DNA from: Candidatus Omnitrophota bacterium
Lineage (GTDB): Bacteria > Omnitrophota > Gorgyraeia > Zapsychrales > Fredricksoniimonadaceae
DNA length: 23,112 nt
Direction of reading: 5' to 3'
Assembly (NCBI GenBank): GCA_023247575.1
Contig: JAHFGE010000011.1
Span: 1-23,112 of the forward strand
Positions 14,169-21,661 of the stretch are shown piece after piece. Every line of letters starts with the position of its first letter. Positions within the stretch are counted from its first letter, which is position 1. Both the position numbers and the translations under genes were made by a program. Below the pieces are notes generated by a model, which had not been told where the DNA came from, did not search any database, and saw nothing but the letters and a program-made list of their open reading frames with translations.

Positions 14169-15277
14169 AAAATCATTCTTTTTCGACTTAAGTTGAGAAG
14201 AAACCCTAACATAATAGTAAACACTATAAAGGAGGTACGCCCATAACTAATCAAAGGAAGGGTAATACCAACAACGGGACACAGGCCAATGACCATCCCC
14301 ACATTAATAACCACCTGCATGGCAAGAATAGTGACGATACCAATAGTAACCAATTGGCCGAATCGGTCTTTATTATGATAAGCAATAGTAAACCCGCAAT
14401 AAATAATCATGGCATAACAATAAATTAAAAAGATCGCTCCGAATAACCCCCACTCTTCTCCGATCACAGAAAAAATAAAATCCGTGTGTCTCTCTGGTAG
14501 AAAATTAAGCTGGCTTTGAGTACCAGCCAACCAGCCTTTGCCTAGAAGCTGGCCAGAACCGATGGCAATCTTTGACTGAGTAATCGTGTACCCAGCACCG
14601 GTGGGATCATGGTTGGGATTTAAAAAGACCGTTAATCTATCACGCTGGTAGGATTTTAGAAAATGCCAGGCCAAAGGTACACAAGCCAAAACTAACCCGA
14701 TAAACACTAAAAAAATTCTATGAGAAATACCACTAGCATAGACCATAACGATAAAAATTCCAAAAATCAATATGGCGGTTCCTAAATCCGGTTGTTTAAA
14801 GATCAAAAGAATTGTAAATCCCACTACCCCTAAAGGAAAAATCAAATCATCCCATACTCTCCTTAAAGATCCGGATAAATTAAATGATAGTTTTGGTCGA
14901 CGCTCACTCAAATAACGACCTAAAAACAGAATCACCGCCAGTTTGCTAAATTCTGAGGGTTGAAAGCTAAATCCACCAAGAGAAAACCAACGGGTTGCCC
15001 CCAAGGCCTGGTGCCCCACCAAAAGCACTAACACCAAAAACAATAAACTAAAACCATAAATAATGTAAGCGAAGTCATAAAATTTACGATAATCACCACT
15101 AGCTAATACGGCCATAATCCCTAAACCTAGAAAGGCACACCATAATTGATCGGTGAAAACATCATGTTGCACCCGCACATTATTAAAAGAAGCGCTGTAA
15201 AGAGCAGCGAGTCCTATAACCATAATTAAAATGGTATGAATCCAAATAATTTTAGGAAAATCACGCGGCAAAATCAT
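14165..15277 (-). CDS. rodA: SEDS-family peptidoglycan glycosyltransferase RodA
   Basis: A 370-residue polytopic membrane protein with about ten hydrophobic helices. SEDS signatures present are GATRWFSLGGFSFQPSEFSK, KQPDLGTAIL, GKGWLAGTQSQLNFLPERHT followed by DFIFSVIGEEWG, and LPLISYG near the end. RodA polymerises lipid II in the rod complex with PBP2, neither PBP2 nor MreBCD being in this window. One deviation: the normally glycine-rich SYGGxS C-terminal motif reads SYGRTS. The ATG follows directly on the TAA of the HTTM-DCC gene, implying translational coupling. RodA and not FtsW is preferred from length and the PERHTDFIFSVIGEE form, but the two are close. Confidence 0.9.
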   Translation of the reverse strand: MILPRDFPKIIWIHTILIMVIGLAALYSASFNNVRVQHDVFTDQLWCAFLGLGIMAVLASGDYRKFYDFAYIIYGFSLLFLVLVLLVGHQALGATRWFSLGGFSFQPSEFSKLAVILFLGRYLSERRPKLSFNLSGSLRRVWDDLIFPLGVVGFTILLIFKQPDLGTAILIFGIFIVMVYASGISHRIFLVFIGLVLACVPLAWHFLKSYQRDRLTVFLNPNHDPTGAGYTITQSKIAIGSGQLLGKGWLAGTQSQLNFLPERHTDFIFSVIGEEWGLFGAIFLIYCYAMIIYCGFTIAYHNKDRFGQLVTIGIVTILAMQVVINVGMVIGLCPVVGITLPLISYGRTSFIVFTIMLGFLLNLSRKRMIF

Positions 15278-16564
15278 TTAGCGGAGACACCGGTTATCTT
15301 TGCAAGCCCGATGAAAATGAAACAAATAACGATTGTTAGCAATCCAACGATACACCGTCGGCCCTATCCAGTCAGCGGTTGGTAAATACATCAACAGCAA
15401 CAAAGGAACCATCATCGGCATTAGCCATCCCATTTGCCGAAAGGCAAAAAAACCGCTGTATATTCGGCCATCGGGAGTAATCAAGTGCAATTGGCTGGCG
15501 GCGATTCTCTTGTCTAAAGACGAGTGTAGTTGCTCAAGATGAGAAGCGGTTTGATAATCCACATAATCACATCTGTTGAATAGATCCATCGCTTTCAACT
15601 GCTGCACACTCTGCTGGCAGAATCCACAATGACCATCATAAATCACTTTAAACCTGGCCGAGGAAGCATTCAGCCCTCTTTGCCGATTAATCCAGTTGAG
15701 CTCATGTTGTGGATGGATAAATAACAGCATCTGGGCGGGAAACAAAAAGAAAAAAATGGCCGGTACATCCAGAGTCAGCAACAATACTACATGAAAAAAG
15801 ATCCCCATCATAATGGCGGATCGGCGAGTGTAAGGGCAAAAAAGCAAAAATGGCAGAGCAAACTCCACACAGAGAATAAAAATTCCTGTCCAGTAACAAA
15901 AAGCAGGATGCACAGCCATCCACTCTTTGAAAAGGAAATATTTGGTTACTCCCCCGGGAGGATAGTTCATCAAATAGTAAACAGGGTTACCATGAAGCCA
16001 ATTACCCTCGGCACTGATTTTATAAAGAGCGGTATAAAAAAATGTGGAGGCGATCTGTAACTGCAAAAGTCTCTGCAGAAAAAATGGCCGGTGACGTTGA
16101 TAAGCTTGGGGGTCCCTACGACGCAAAACATCGACGGAGAAATAATCTCCATGGTAAGGGGTCAGGCACATTAAAAATAAGATTACCAACAAGATATCCC
16201 ATGACAAAGTGCCGATCTGGAAATCATTAAGGGCATAAAAATAATAACAGCAAAAAGTCATGATAATGCAGCTGACTTGGGAAAACAGCCCAATGAGAAA
16301 GAAAAACCAGCTGATGATAAACAGCCCCACAAAGCCTATGACCAAGGCATCAGGACTTTTTTGCACCAGCTCCAATACGTCTGGAGTAAAAAACTGCCCA
16401 TTAAGACTTTTAAACGCAGTAGATAAATAATTGTCATCTAGATGGAAAAACGATGGGATGACATGAAAACCAGTGGTGAGCACCACGGCTATGCGAAAAA
16501 AAGACAAGCCGATCGACGGACGTTCTTCTAAAAATAAAGTATTCCAGATTTTACTTACACTCAT
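15278..16564 (-). CDS. HTTM-domain membrane protein fused to a DCC (DUF393) thiol-redox domain
   Basis: A 428-residue two-part protein. Residues 1 to about 290 are multi-helical membrane segments of the HTTM type, related to vitamin K-dependent gamma-carboxylase (for example the LYKISAEGNWLHGNPVYY block). The C-terminal part from about residue 305 starts FKVIYDGHCGFCQQSVQQL, the DxxCxxC motif of the DCC thiol-disulfide oxidoreductase family. The fusion is a known arrangement, but its substrate is not established. The ATG at 16564 is chosen over a TTG two codons upstream; the gene overlaps the preceding small gene by 14 nt and abuts rodA. This tight packing implies shared expression and possibly a common envelope role. 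Confidence 0.85.
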   Translation of the reverse strand: MSVSKIWNTLFLEERPSIGLSFFRIAVVLTTGFHVIPSFFHLDDNYLSTAFKSLNGQFFTPDVLELVQKSPDALVIGFVGLFIISWFFFLIGLFSQVSCIIMTFCCYYFYALNDFQIGTLSWDILLVILFLMCLTPYHGDYFSVDVLRRRDPQAYQRHRPFFLQRLLQLQIASTFFYTALYKISAEGNWLHGNPVYYLMNYPPGGVTKYFLFKEWMAVHPAFCYWTGIFILCVEFALPFLLFCPYTRRSAIMMGIFFHVVLLLTLDVPAIFFFLFPAQMLLFIHPQHELNWINRQRGLNASSARFKVIYDGHCGFCQQSVQQLKAMDLFNRCDYVDYQTASHLEQLHSSLDKRIAASQLHLITPDGRIYSGFFAFRQMGWLMPMMVPLLLLMYLPTADWIGPTVYRWIANNRYLFHFHRACKDNRCLR

Positions 16565-16991
16565 ACGCAATCGCCTGCTGCCTTTCCAAAGAATTTTTAA
16601 CTAAAGATGGATAATTGACATAAGTGACCAAAAAATTGTCAAAAAAGGGAATTTTGCGATGCAAAAAAGCGCAAAACGTCTGCTGCGTCCCCGGTGAAAG
16701 TATACTCGATAAAGCATTGCGATTAATATTATCGTAACCTATAGGCCGGGTTTGTAAAATTTGATGGGGATCGATCAATTGTGTTTGTCCATTTTTAACC
16801 CCATAAACTTCTGCATAGCCATAGCTATCATTCACATTAAAAAACATAATCCATCCGGCTGGCGGGAAAAGAAACTTGATCTTAGGCAGCTGGCGATGAA
16901 ATAAAGGCTGCAGATAAAAATAGCGGGTGGACTCGTAATTGAAGGCTATGAGCCATAGAATGACGAAAATCGTGATAACAATGTTTCGCAT
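16551..16991 (-). CDS. Small membrane-anchored protein of unknown function
   Basis: A 146-residue protein that I do not recognise. It starts MRNIVITIFVILWLIAFNYE, one N-terminal transmembrane helix or uncleaved signal, followed by a probably extracytoplasmic domain rich in aromatic residues (STRYFYLQPLFHRQ, PPAGWIMFFNV). The ATG at 16991 comes one base after the AMMECR1-fusion stop codon, and its own end overlaps the HTTM gene by 14 nt. The frame is open much further upstream, but that part overlaps the conserved AMMECR1 end and is rejected. Genomic linkage suggests it is a partner of the HTTM-DCC protein; the function is unknown. Confidence 0.75.
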   Translation of the reverse strand: MRNIVITIFVILWLIAFNYESTRYFYLQPLFHRQLPKIKFLFPPAGWIMFFNVNDSYGYAEVYGVKNGQTQLIDPHQILQTRPIGYDNINRNALSSILSPGTQQTFCAFLHRKIPFFDNFLVTYVNYPSLVKNSLERQQAIAYECK

Positions 16992-16992
16992 T

Positions 16993-18456
16993 TTAAAATA
17001 CATCCGCCTGAAATGTCCATAAACTATTTTTTGGATCCTTCCAGCAATCCGCTGGTAAATCAGCTTTTTGGCTGCATAATTCATTGAGAAATTCTTCCTT
17101 GATCCAATGAGTTTCATCAGCCACCTGCGGCAAGAACACCCCTTGATGATAGGACCCGTCACTAACAATGACTCCATCCTTGCCTAATGTAATAGCAGAA
17201 GCATTCGTGATACGATGAGGCACCGTCAAAACTGAAATTTCAATATCAATATCTTTAAGCTCATCTTTACCCACAGGAGCAAAACGTGGGTCCTGGGAAG
17301 CAGCAGCCACAGACATCTCTTGAATCGTCTGCCATAAGGGCTTATTGCCTATAATGTTACCAATACATCCTCGCAGCTGACCTTTTTTACGAAGCGTAAC
17401 AAAAGCACCTTGCGTTTTCAAAAGCCGATGGTCTTCTGTTTTGACCTGGGGCACCTTCCCTGTCTGTACAAAGCTATCGATGGTATTTCGAGCCAAATTC
17501 AGCAATTCTTTTTTTTCTGCAGCAGTTAAAGATTCAGACAATGGTGAGCGAGATTCGCCCTCGGCGAGTCGAGTCGAACCATAGAAAATCACCGATGAAT
17601 AACCCACCACCCTGAACTTGTCTCCTGCTGTATCACCAGAATTAGCATGTTGGAGTACCTGTACTTTCAAACCCCGCTCTCTGGCATATAAAAGTACAGT
17701 CGTCACCGGCACAAACCCGCACATTTCCATCTGACGACTTAAATTGCCATCCAAAAATTTCTGAGGATTTTCCTCTTTAATGGCCCCTAAAGTAGCGGCA
17801 TCCATTCGATTGGCCGTTTCATAAGGATAGTAATGCGACATGTCCGAGCTGGCCAAAACCAGCACATCTTGACGAGAACCGATGAGTTTGTCTAAAATCG
17901 CAGCCAACTGCAGGCAGATTTTCGGATTAGGATTGCCCATCAGTACAGGTACAATTTTAGCCGCAGGGAAAACCTTTTGAATAAAGGGAAGCTCAACCTC
18001 TACGGAATGTTCACGTTCAAAAACCGCGGTAGAGGCATACGGTATTACGCCCCTCCCCGCATCCATGAACTGCTTGGCAAAACTGTCGTCAACATTGATG
18101 GTGCCTAAAGGCGTTCTGAATCCTCCCTCAGGCCAGATGGATATGCCATCGAATGGAAAATAATGACTGGGAGCCAGAATAACAATGGTGGTGTATTTAT
18201 TTTTAGAAACAGCTTTGTAACCATAGGCGGCAATAGGTCCTGAATAAATGTATCCGGCGTGAGGCACGATCATGGCCTGCACTGTGGTATTGACAGGATT
18301 TACAGTGGCCTGCTGGATAAACGTATCAATTTGGGCTGATAATTCCTGGGGGTCAGCGCTATAGAAAGCCCCTGCCACATTGGGCTCTTTGATGGAAGAG
18401 GCAAGGACAACACAAGAAAAACAAATGACAAAAATAAAATAAATGACTTTTCTCAT
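16993..18456 (-). CDS. Exported AmmeMemoRadiSam protein B-A fusion (Memo-like + AMMECR1)
   Basis: A 487-residue fusion of two partner proteins. An N-terminal hydrophobic signal (MRKVIYFIFVICFSCVVLAS) precedes a Memo/MEMO1-like domain, about 25-300. It carries IVPHAGYIYSG, LAPSHYFPF, EREHSVEVELPFI, LASSDMSHY and CGFVPVTTVL, covering the His/His/Cys set of the putative Memo active site. The C-terminal AMMECR1 domain, about 320-487, has GAFVTLRKKGQLRGCIGN and the family's SQDPRF block. The third component, a radical SAM enzyme, is not in this window. The function of the system is unknown. A TTG at 18468 is in frame, but the ATG at 18456, 8 nt after the toxin stop codon, is preferred. The export signal is unusual for this family. 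Confidence 0.88.
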   Translation of the reverse strand: MRKVIYFIFVICFSCVVLASSIKEPNVAGAFYSADPQELSAQIDTFIQQATVNPVNTTVQAMIVPHAGYIYSGPIAAYGYKAVSKNKYTTIVILAPSHYFPFDGISIWPEGGFRTPLGTINVDDSFAKQFMDAGRGVIPYASTAVFEREHSVEVELPFIQKVFPAAKIVPVLMGNPNPKICLQLAAILDKLIGSRQDVLVLASSDMSHYYPYETANRMDAATLGAIKEENPQKFLDGNLSRQMEMCGFVPVTTVLLYARERGLKVQVLQHANSGDTAGDKFRVVGYSSVIFYGSTRLAEGESRSPLSESLTAAEKKELLNLARNTIDSFVQTGKVPQVKTEDHRLLKTQGAFVTLRKKGQLRGCIGNIIGNKPLWQTIQEMSVAAASQDPRFAPVGKDELKDIDIEISVLTVPHRITNASAITLGKDGVIVSDGSYHQGVFLPQVADETHWIKEEFLNELCSQKADLPADCWKDPKNSLWTFQADVF

Positions 18457-18464
18457 CGACAATG

Positions 18465-18719
18465 TCAACGATAAATATCTTTACGATGGTCGATATCCAA
18501 AACGGTTAAAGTTTGTTTTTCATCGTCAATACTATAAACAGCTCTATATTTACGGATTCGAATCCGCCAACCATCACGCCCGACCAACTTCTTACATCCA
18601 AAAGGCCTCGGCTCAATAGATAAAGACCTGATTTCATCACGAACTTGTTCATAAATTCCTACAGGTAACTTTTCTAAGGACTTTTGAGCCCTGGAAAGAA
18701 TATAGAGTTGGTAGCTCAT
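18465..18719 (-). CDS. RelE/ParE-family toxin
   Basis: An 84-residue basic protein with the RelE/ParE fold pattern: YQLYILSRAQKSLEKLP at the N-terminus, FGCKKLVGRDGWRIRIRKYR in the middle, a YSIDDEKQTLTVLDI strand and HRKDIYR at the end. RelE toxins cleave ribosome-bound mRNA and ParE toxins poison gyrase; the HRKDIY end favours the RelE type. The start ATGA overlaps the antitoxin stop codon by four bases, the standard coupled arrangement. The toxin frame is intact, so the pair is probably active. Confidence 0.9.
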   Translation of the reverse strand: MSYQLYILSRAQKSLEKLPVGIYEQVRDEIRSLSIEPRPFGCKKLVGRDGWRIRIRKYRAVYSIDDEKQTLTVLDIDHRKDIYR

Positions 18720-18919
18720 TTACGACGTTGTTCAATTTCTTTAATAGCTTGCTCAAATGGAATTGGTTTTTCTCGAGAGGTTTGGGCGGCATCATAAGCA
18801 CGTATGGCGTCTAATTCTTCTGCTTGTTCTAGAAGCTTCCTGTACTGCCGAAGATCTAATAAAACTCCCACTTGTTTTCCTTTATAATCCGTCAAAAATT
18901 GTTCTTTAATTTTAAACAT
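18716..18919 (-). CDS. Cognate type II antitoxin (Phd/YefM- or RelB-like)
   Basis: A 67-residue protein starting MFKIKEQFLTDYKGKQVGVL, a small N-terminal fold typical of DNA-binding antitoxins with the LDLRQYRKLLEQ helix. An acidic, flexible tail (PIPFEQAIKEIEQRRK) follows, of the kind that wraps the toxin. AGGAG lies 7 nt before the ATG. It is the first gene of the toxin pair and is expected to repress its own promoter through the palindrome at 18949-18964. The family name is not certain because short antitoxins are poorly distinguished by eye. Confidence 0.85.
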   Translation of the reverse strand: MFKIKEQFLTDYKGKQVGVLLDLRQYRKLLEQAEELDAIRAYDAAQTSREKPIPFEQAIKEIEQRRK

Positions 18920-18948
18920 GATAGGCTCCTAATTAAAAATTTATTATG

Positions 18949-18988
18949 ATTCTATTTAAAGAATAACATGAACCATCAGCTTCGTCAA
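18949..18988 (-). promoter_or_regulatory. Toxin-antitoxin promoter with overlapping palindromic operator
   Basis: TTGACG (18988-18983), 17-nt spacer, TATTCT (18965-18960). A 16-bp imperfect palindrome, ATTCTATTTAAAGAAT (18949-18964), overlaps the -10 box. It is well placed for binding by the antitoxin-toxin complex. The remainder of the 187-bp gap up to 19106 holds only the weak terminator listed below. Confidence 0.6.
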
Positions 18989-19059
18989 TCTCCAGTCGTA
19001 AAGTCTTGTGCCAGAGGCTGAGTGCTTATAAGCTCCGACAACAGCGGTATGACAATAAA

Positions 19060-19108
19060 AAGTACAATTCTGGCAATGGCAAAATAAAATTGGCAATAGC
19101 CTGTACTT
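19060..19108 (-). terminator. Possible weak terminator after the MauE/DoxX gene
   Basis: AAGTACA (19108-19102) pairs with TGTACTT (19066-19060), followed by TTTATT. The loop is long (35 nt) and contains a direct repeat of TGGCAAT. The stem overlaps the MauE/DoxX stop codon. Thermodynamically modest, so only a candidate. Confidence 0.35.
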
Positions 19109-19541
19109 AAGCTTTCAAACTTTGATCCAAACTAAACCGTTTAACCTGGGCGGGATGGCGTAGAAGCCAAAACGTGCCTAACAGCATTACACTGTCAAAA
19201 ACAATGATATTTTTAGGTAAAATATGAATCCATTCTCCAAAGCAACCGCAGGCCTCCAGCGGCAAACTCCTTATTAAAGCCTGACCTACAATCACGATAA
19301 AACAGGAAAACAACACAAGAGCCCCTTTCAGCGACCACCCAAGCCATAAGCCTAAAATTAAAAAAAGACCTGTGAGGAGCTCAATCCAGGGAACTATGAA
19401 GGCCACAGCTTTTTCCATTCCTGAAGGAAATATTTCATAGGCCTGAATGACATACAGGAAGTTCTGGTAAGGGCTTATCAGTTTTTCAAAACCTGAGATT
19501 AGGAAAACTAAACCTATGAAGATACGAAGAAAAACGGCCAT
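19107..19541 (-). CDS. MauE/DoxX-family redox-associated membrane protein
   Basis: A 144-residue protein with four hydrophobic helices (about 3-18, 44-66, 70-90 and 110-128). It has the DoxX/MauE N-terminus RIFIGLVFLISGFEKL and a CxC motif, LEACGCFGEW, in the loop before the last helix. MauE-type proteins are thought to pass electrons or reducing power across the membrane to periplasmic thiol proteins. The gene starts one base after the stop codon of the DsbA-like gene, strongly suggesting that the two proteins act together. The substrate is unknown. Confidence 0.85.
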   Translation of the reverse strand: MAVFLRIFIGLVFLISGFEKLISPYQNFLYVIQAYEIFPSGMEKAVAFIVPWIELLTGLFLILGLWLGWSLKGALVLFSCFIVIVGQALIRSLPLEACGCFGEWIHILPKNIIVFDSVMLLGTFWLLRHPAQVKRFSLDQSLKA

Positions 19542-19542
19542 T

Positions 19543-20163
19543 TTATTTATCCTGCGGGAAATACTTATTGAGCTCTTCCACCAGGGATTTGTATCCCACC
19601 ACCATTTTATTATTAATAAAATAGGTCGGCGTTGATTTTACTCCTAGTGATATTCCTAGAGATTTTTCATTCATGATGGTGGTAGGAACATCTTCTGATG
19701 AAACGCATGCCCTTAGTTTAGCCATGTCCACCCCTGCCTGCCCAGCGATTTGATCAAAAATTGCTTCGGCACTGAATAATGGACTCCACTGGGATTGCAG
19801 GGGCATTAAGGTATCAAAAAATGGCCAAAATTTCCCCTGGCGACTGACACACTCGGCATAGGAAGCCACCTGCAAGGCATGGCGATGCATGTTCATCAAA
19901 GGAAAATATTTAATCTGTAAATGAATGTCCCCCGGATGTTTGGTCAAATATTCTTTGATCTCCATGGCACCTTTGGCACAGGCCGGACATTCAAAGTCGA
20001 GGAACTCCACAATATTAACTCTGGCTTGGGCCGGCCCTTGAGTACGTGCGGCCACCGCATCAATGGATCCAGCTGAAGGGGATAAAATTAATCTCACAAT
20101 GGCCACCACTACGATGGCAACCCCTACGATCAGTATAGTTATTTTTTGTTTTGAGAGAACCAC
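19543..20163 (-). CDS. Membrane-anchored DsbA-like thioredoxin-fold protein
   Basis: A 206-residue protein with an N-terminal membrane anchor (about residues 8-28) and a thioredoxin-fold domain of the DsbA/Thioredoxin_4 type. It has the active site FECPACAKG and the cis-proline loop STPTYFINNK. The CPAC dithiol and context suggest extracytoplasmic disulfide formation or isomerisation. A GTG start lies four nt after the malQ stop codon, with GAGG upstream in the end of malQ. The next gene encodes a MauE-type membrane redox protein, its likely electron-transfer partner. Confidence 0.9.
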   Translation of the reverse strand: MVLSKQKITILIVGVAIVVVAIVRLILSPSAGSIDAVAARTQGPAQARVNIVEFLDFECPACAKGAMEIKEYLTKHPGDIHLQIKYFPLMNMHRHALQVASYAECVSRQGKFWPFFDTLMPLQSQWSPLFSAEAIFDQIAGQAGVDMAKLRACVSSEDVPTTIMNEKSLGISLGVKSTPTYFINNKMVVGYKSLVEELNKYFPQDK

Positions 20164-20167
20164 TCAT

Positions 20168-21661
20168 TTACCTCTTGTAACGTTTGGTCATTTTCAATAA
20201 CCTACGGCTTAGAGATATTGTCAGTGCGTTAGATTCCATGCGCCATTTCCAGTTATTGACCTTGGTAGCCGGCGTATTCATACGGGCACCGGCACCTAAA
20301 CCCAAAACATCCTGAATAGGAATAATCACCGTATTGGCCCTGGATTTCATTAAAACTTCAATCATCTGCCAGTGCAGTTGACGTGGCAAAGGCCTGACCC
20401 CCAACACGGCTTTGATATTGGCCCGCTCGTGTTCCCTGGCTTCCCCATGATACCAGCCTTGTACGGTATTATTGTCATGCGTTCCTGTGTAAACCACACA
20501 ATGGGTCGGGTAATTACCAGGCGCATGAGGGTTCTTTTTGGGGTCTCCATTAAAACCAAATAATAAGATTCTCATGCCAGGAAAATCAAACTTTTTCATT
20601 AAAGCCCCCACATCGTCGGTCATTTCTCCCAAATCTTCAGCAATCAATGGCAGGTTTCCAAAATGTTTTAATAAAAATTTAAAAAATCCTTCTCCAGGGC
20701 CCTTTACCCATTGACCAAACACAGCCAATTTTTCATAAGCGGGAATTTGCCAGAATGAACAAAATCCCAGAAAATGATCGATACGCAGAATATCAAACAG
20801 AGATAGATTATGAGCCATGCGCAAAGACCACCAGCTATACTTACTCTTTTTCAAATTGGCCCAATCATAGACCGGATTGCCCCAGCGCTGGCCTGTTTTG
20901 GAAAAATAATCCGGTGGGCAGCCGCTGACAAATCTTAAACGGCCTTCCTTATCCAGCTTAAAAAACGTCTGGTTACACCAAACAGCGGCACTGTCGTAAT
21001 TAATGTAAATAGGAATATCCCCGATGATAGAAATCCCCTGTTGATGAGCATAAGCCTTTAACTGATGCCACTGACGAAAGAATAAATACTGAACAAATTT
21101 TATCCGTTCAAGAGTCTTGGCATATTTTCTCTTAAAATGGGCGATCGTCTTAGGATCACGCTTTTTAAATACTTTAGGCCACTGGTCCCAGGACCTGCCT
21201 TTAAAAGCATTTTTGGCTACAGAAAAAACTGCAAAGTCTTCTAACCAATGATGCTGCTTACCGACAAAAAGCTCATAACCGCCCTTATAAAGTTGTCCTT
21301 TAAAGCGCTGAAAAGCTAAATTAAAAAGCTTCTGTTTAAATGCACTCACCTTTCCATAATCTACTTGAGACACATCAAATGAAGATATATTTTTTAGATC
21401 TGAGGCTTTTAAGAAGCCATCCTTCAGCAATAAATCAGGACTAATCAATAAAGGGTTTCCTGCAAACGCAGAGGAGCAACTATAGGGAGAGTGCCCATTA
21501 ATACCATCGGTAGGATTAAGGGGAAGAATTTGCCAGTACTTTTGACCGGAAAGCTTTAAAAAATCAACAAAGGCGTACGCCTGCGGCCCACAATCGCCAA
21601 TGCCATACAGCGAAGGTAAAGAAGTGATATGAAGTAAAATACCACTGGCTCTTTTATCCAT
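20168..21661 (-). CDS. malQ: 4-alpha-glucanotransferase (amylomaltase, GH77)
   Basis: A 497-residue protein of normal bacterial amylomaltase length that transfers alpha-1,4-glucan segments between chains. Visible motifs in order: RASGILLHITSLPS, GHSPYSCSSAFAGNPLLIS, IIGDIPIYI, SGCPPDYFSKTGQRWGNPVY, the nucleophile region ILRIDHFLGF, the acid/base region LIAEDLG and THDNNTVQGWY with the third catalytic Asp. It overlaps the upstream DUF3536/GH57 gene by 8 nt, which supports a common role in glycogen or starch metabolism. The dsbA-mauE pair immediately downstream has no obvious metabolic link. Confidence 0.96.
   Translation of the reverse strand: MDKRASGILLHITSLPSLYGIGDCGPQAYAFVDFLKLSGQKYWQILPLNPTDGINGHSPYSCSSAFAGNPLLISPDLLLKDGFLKASDLKNISSFDVSQVDYGKVSAFKQKLFNLAFQRFKGQLYKGGYELFVGKQHHWLEDFAVFSVAKNAFKGRSWDQWPKVFKKRDPKTIAHFKRKYAKTLERIKFVQYLFFRQWHQLKAYAHQQGISIIGDIPIYINYDSAAVWCNQTFFKLDKEGRLRFVSGCPPDYFSKTGQRWGNPVYDWANLKKSKYSWWSLRMAHNLSLFDILRIDHFLGFCSFWQIPAYEKLAVFGQWVKGPGEGFFKFLLKHFGNLPLIAEDLGEMTDDVGALMKKFDFPGMRILLFGFNGDPKKNPHAPGNYPTHCVVYTGTHDNNTVQGWYHGEAREHERANIKAVLGVRPLPRQLHWQMIEVLMKSRANTVIIPIQDVLGLGAGARMNTPATKVNNWKWRMESNALTISLSRRLLKMTKRYKR

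Noticed and set aside
19060..19108. Mobile-element terminal repeats around the TGGCAAT direct repeat
   Set aside because: Only 7-bp arms and no open reading frame between them; a weak terminator is a simpler reading.
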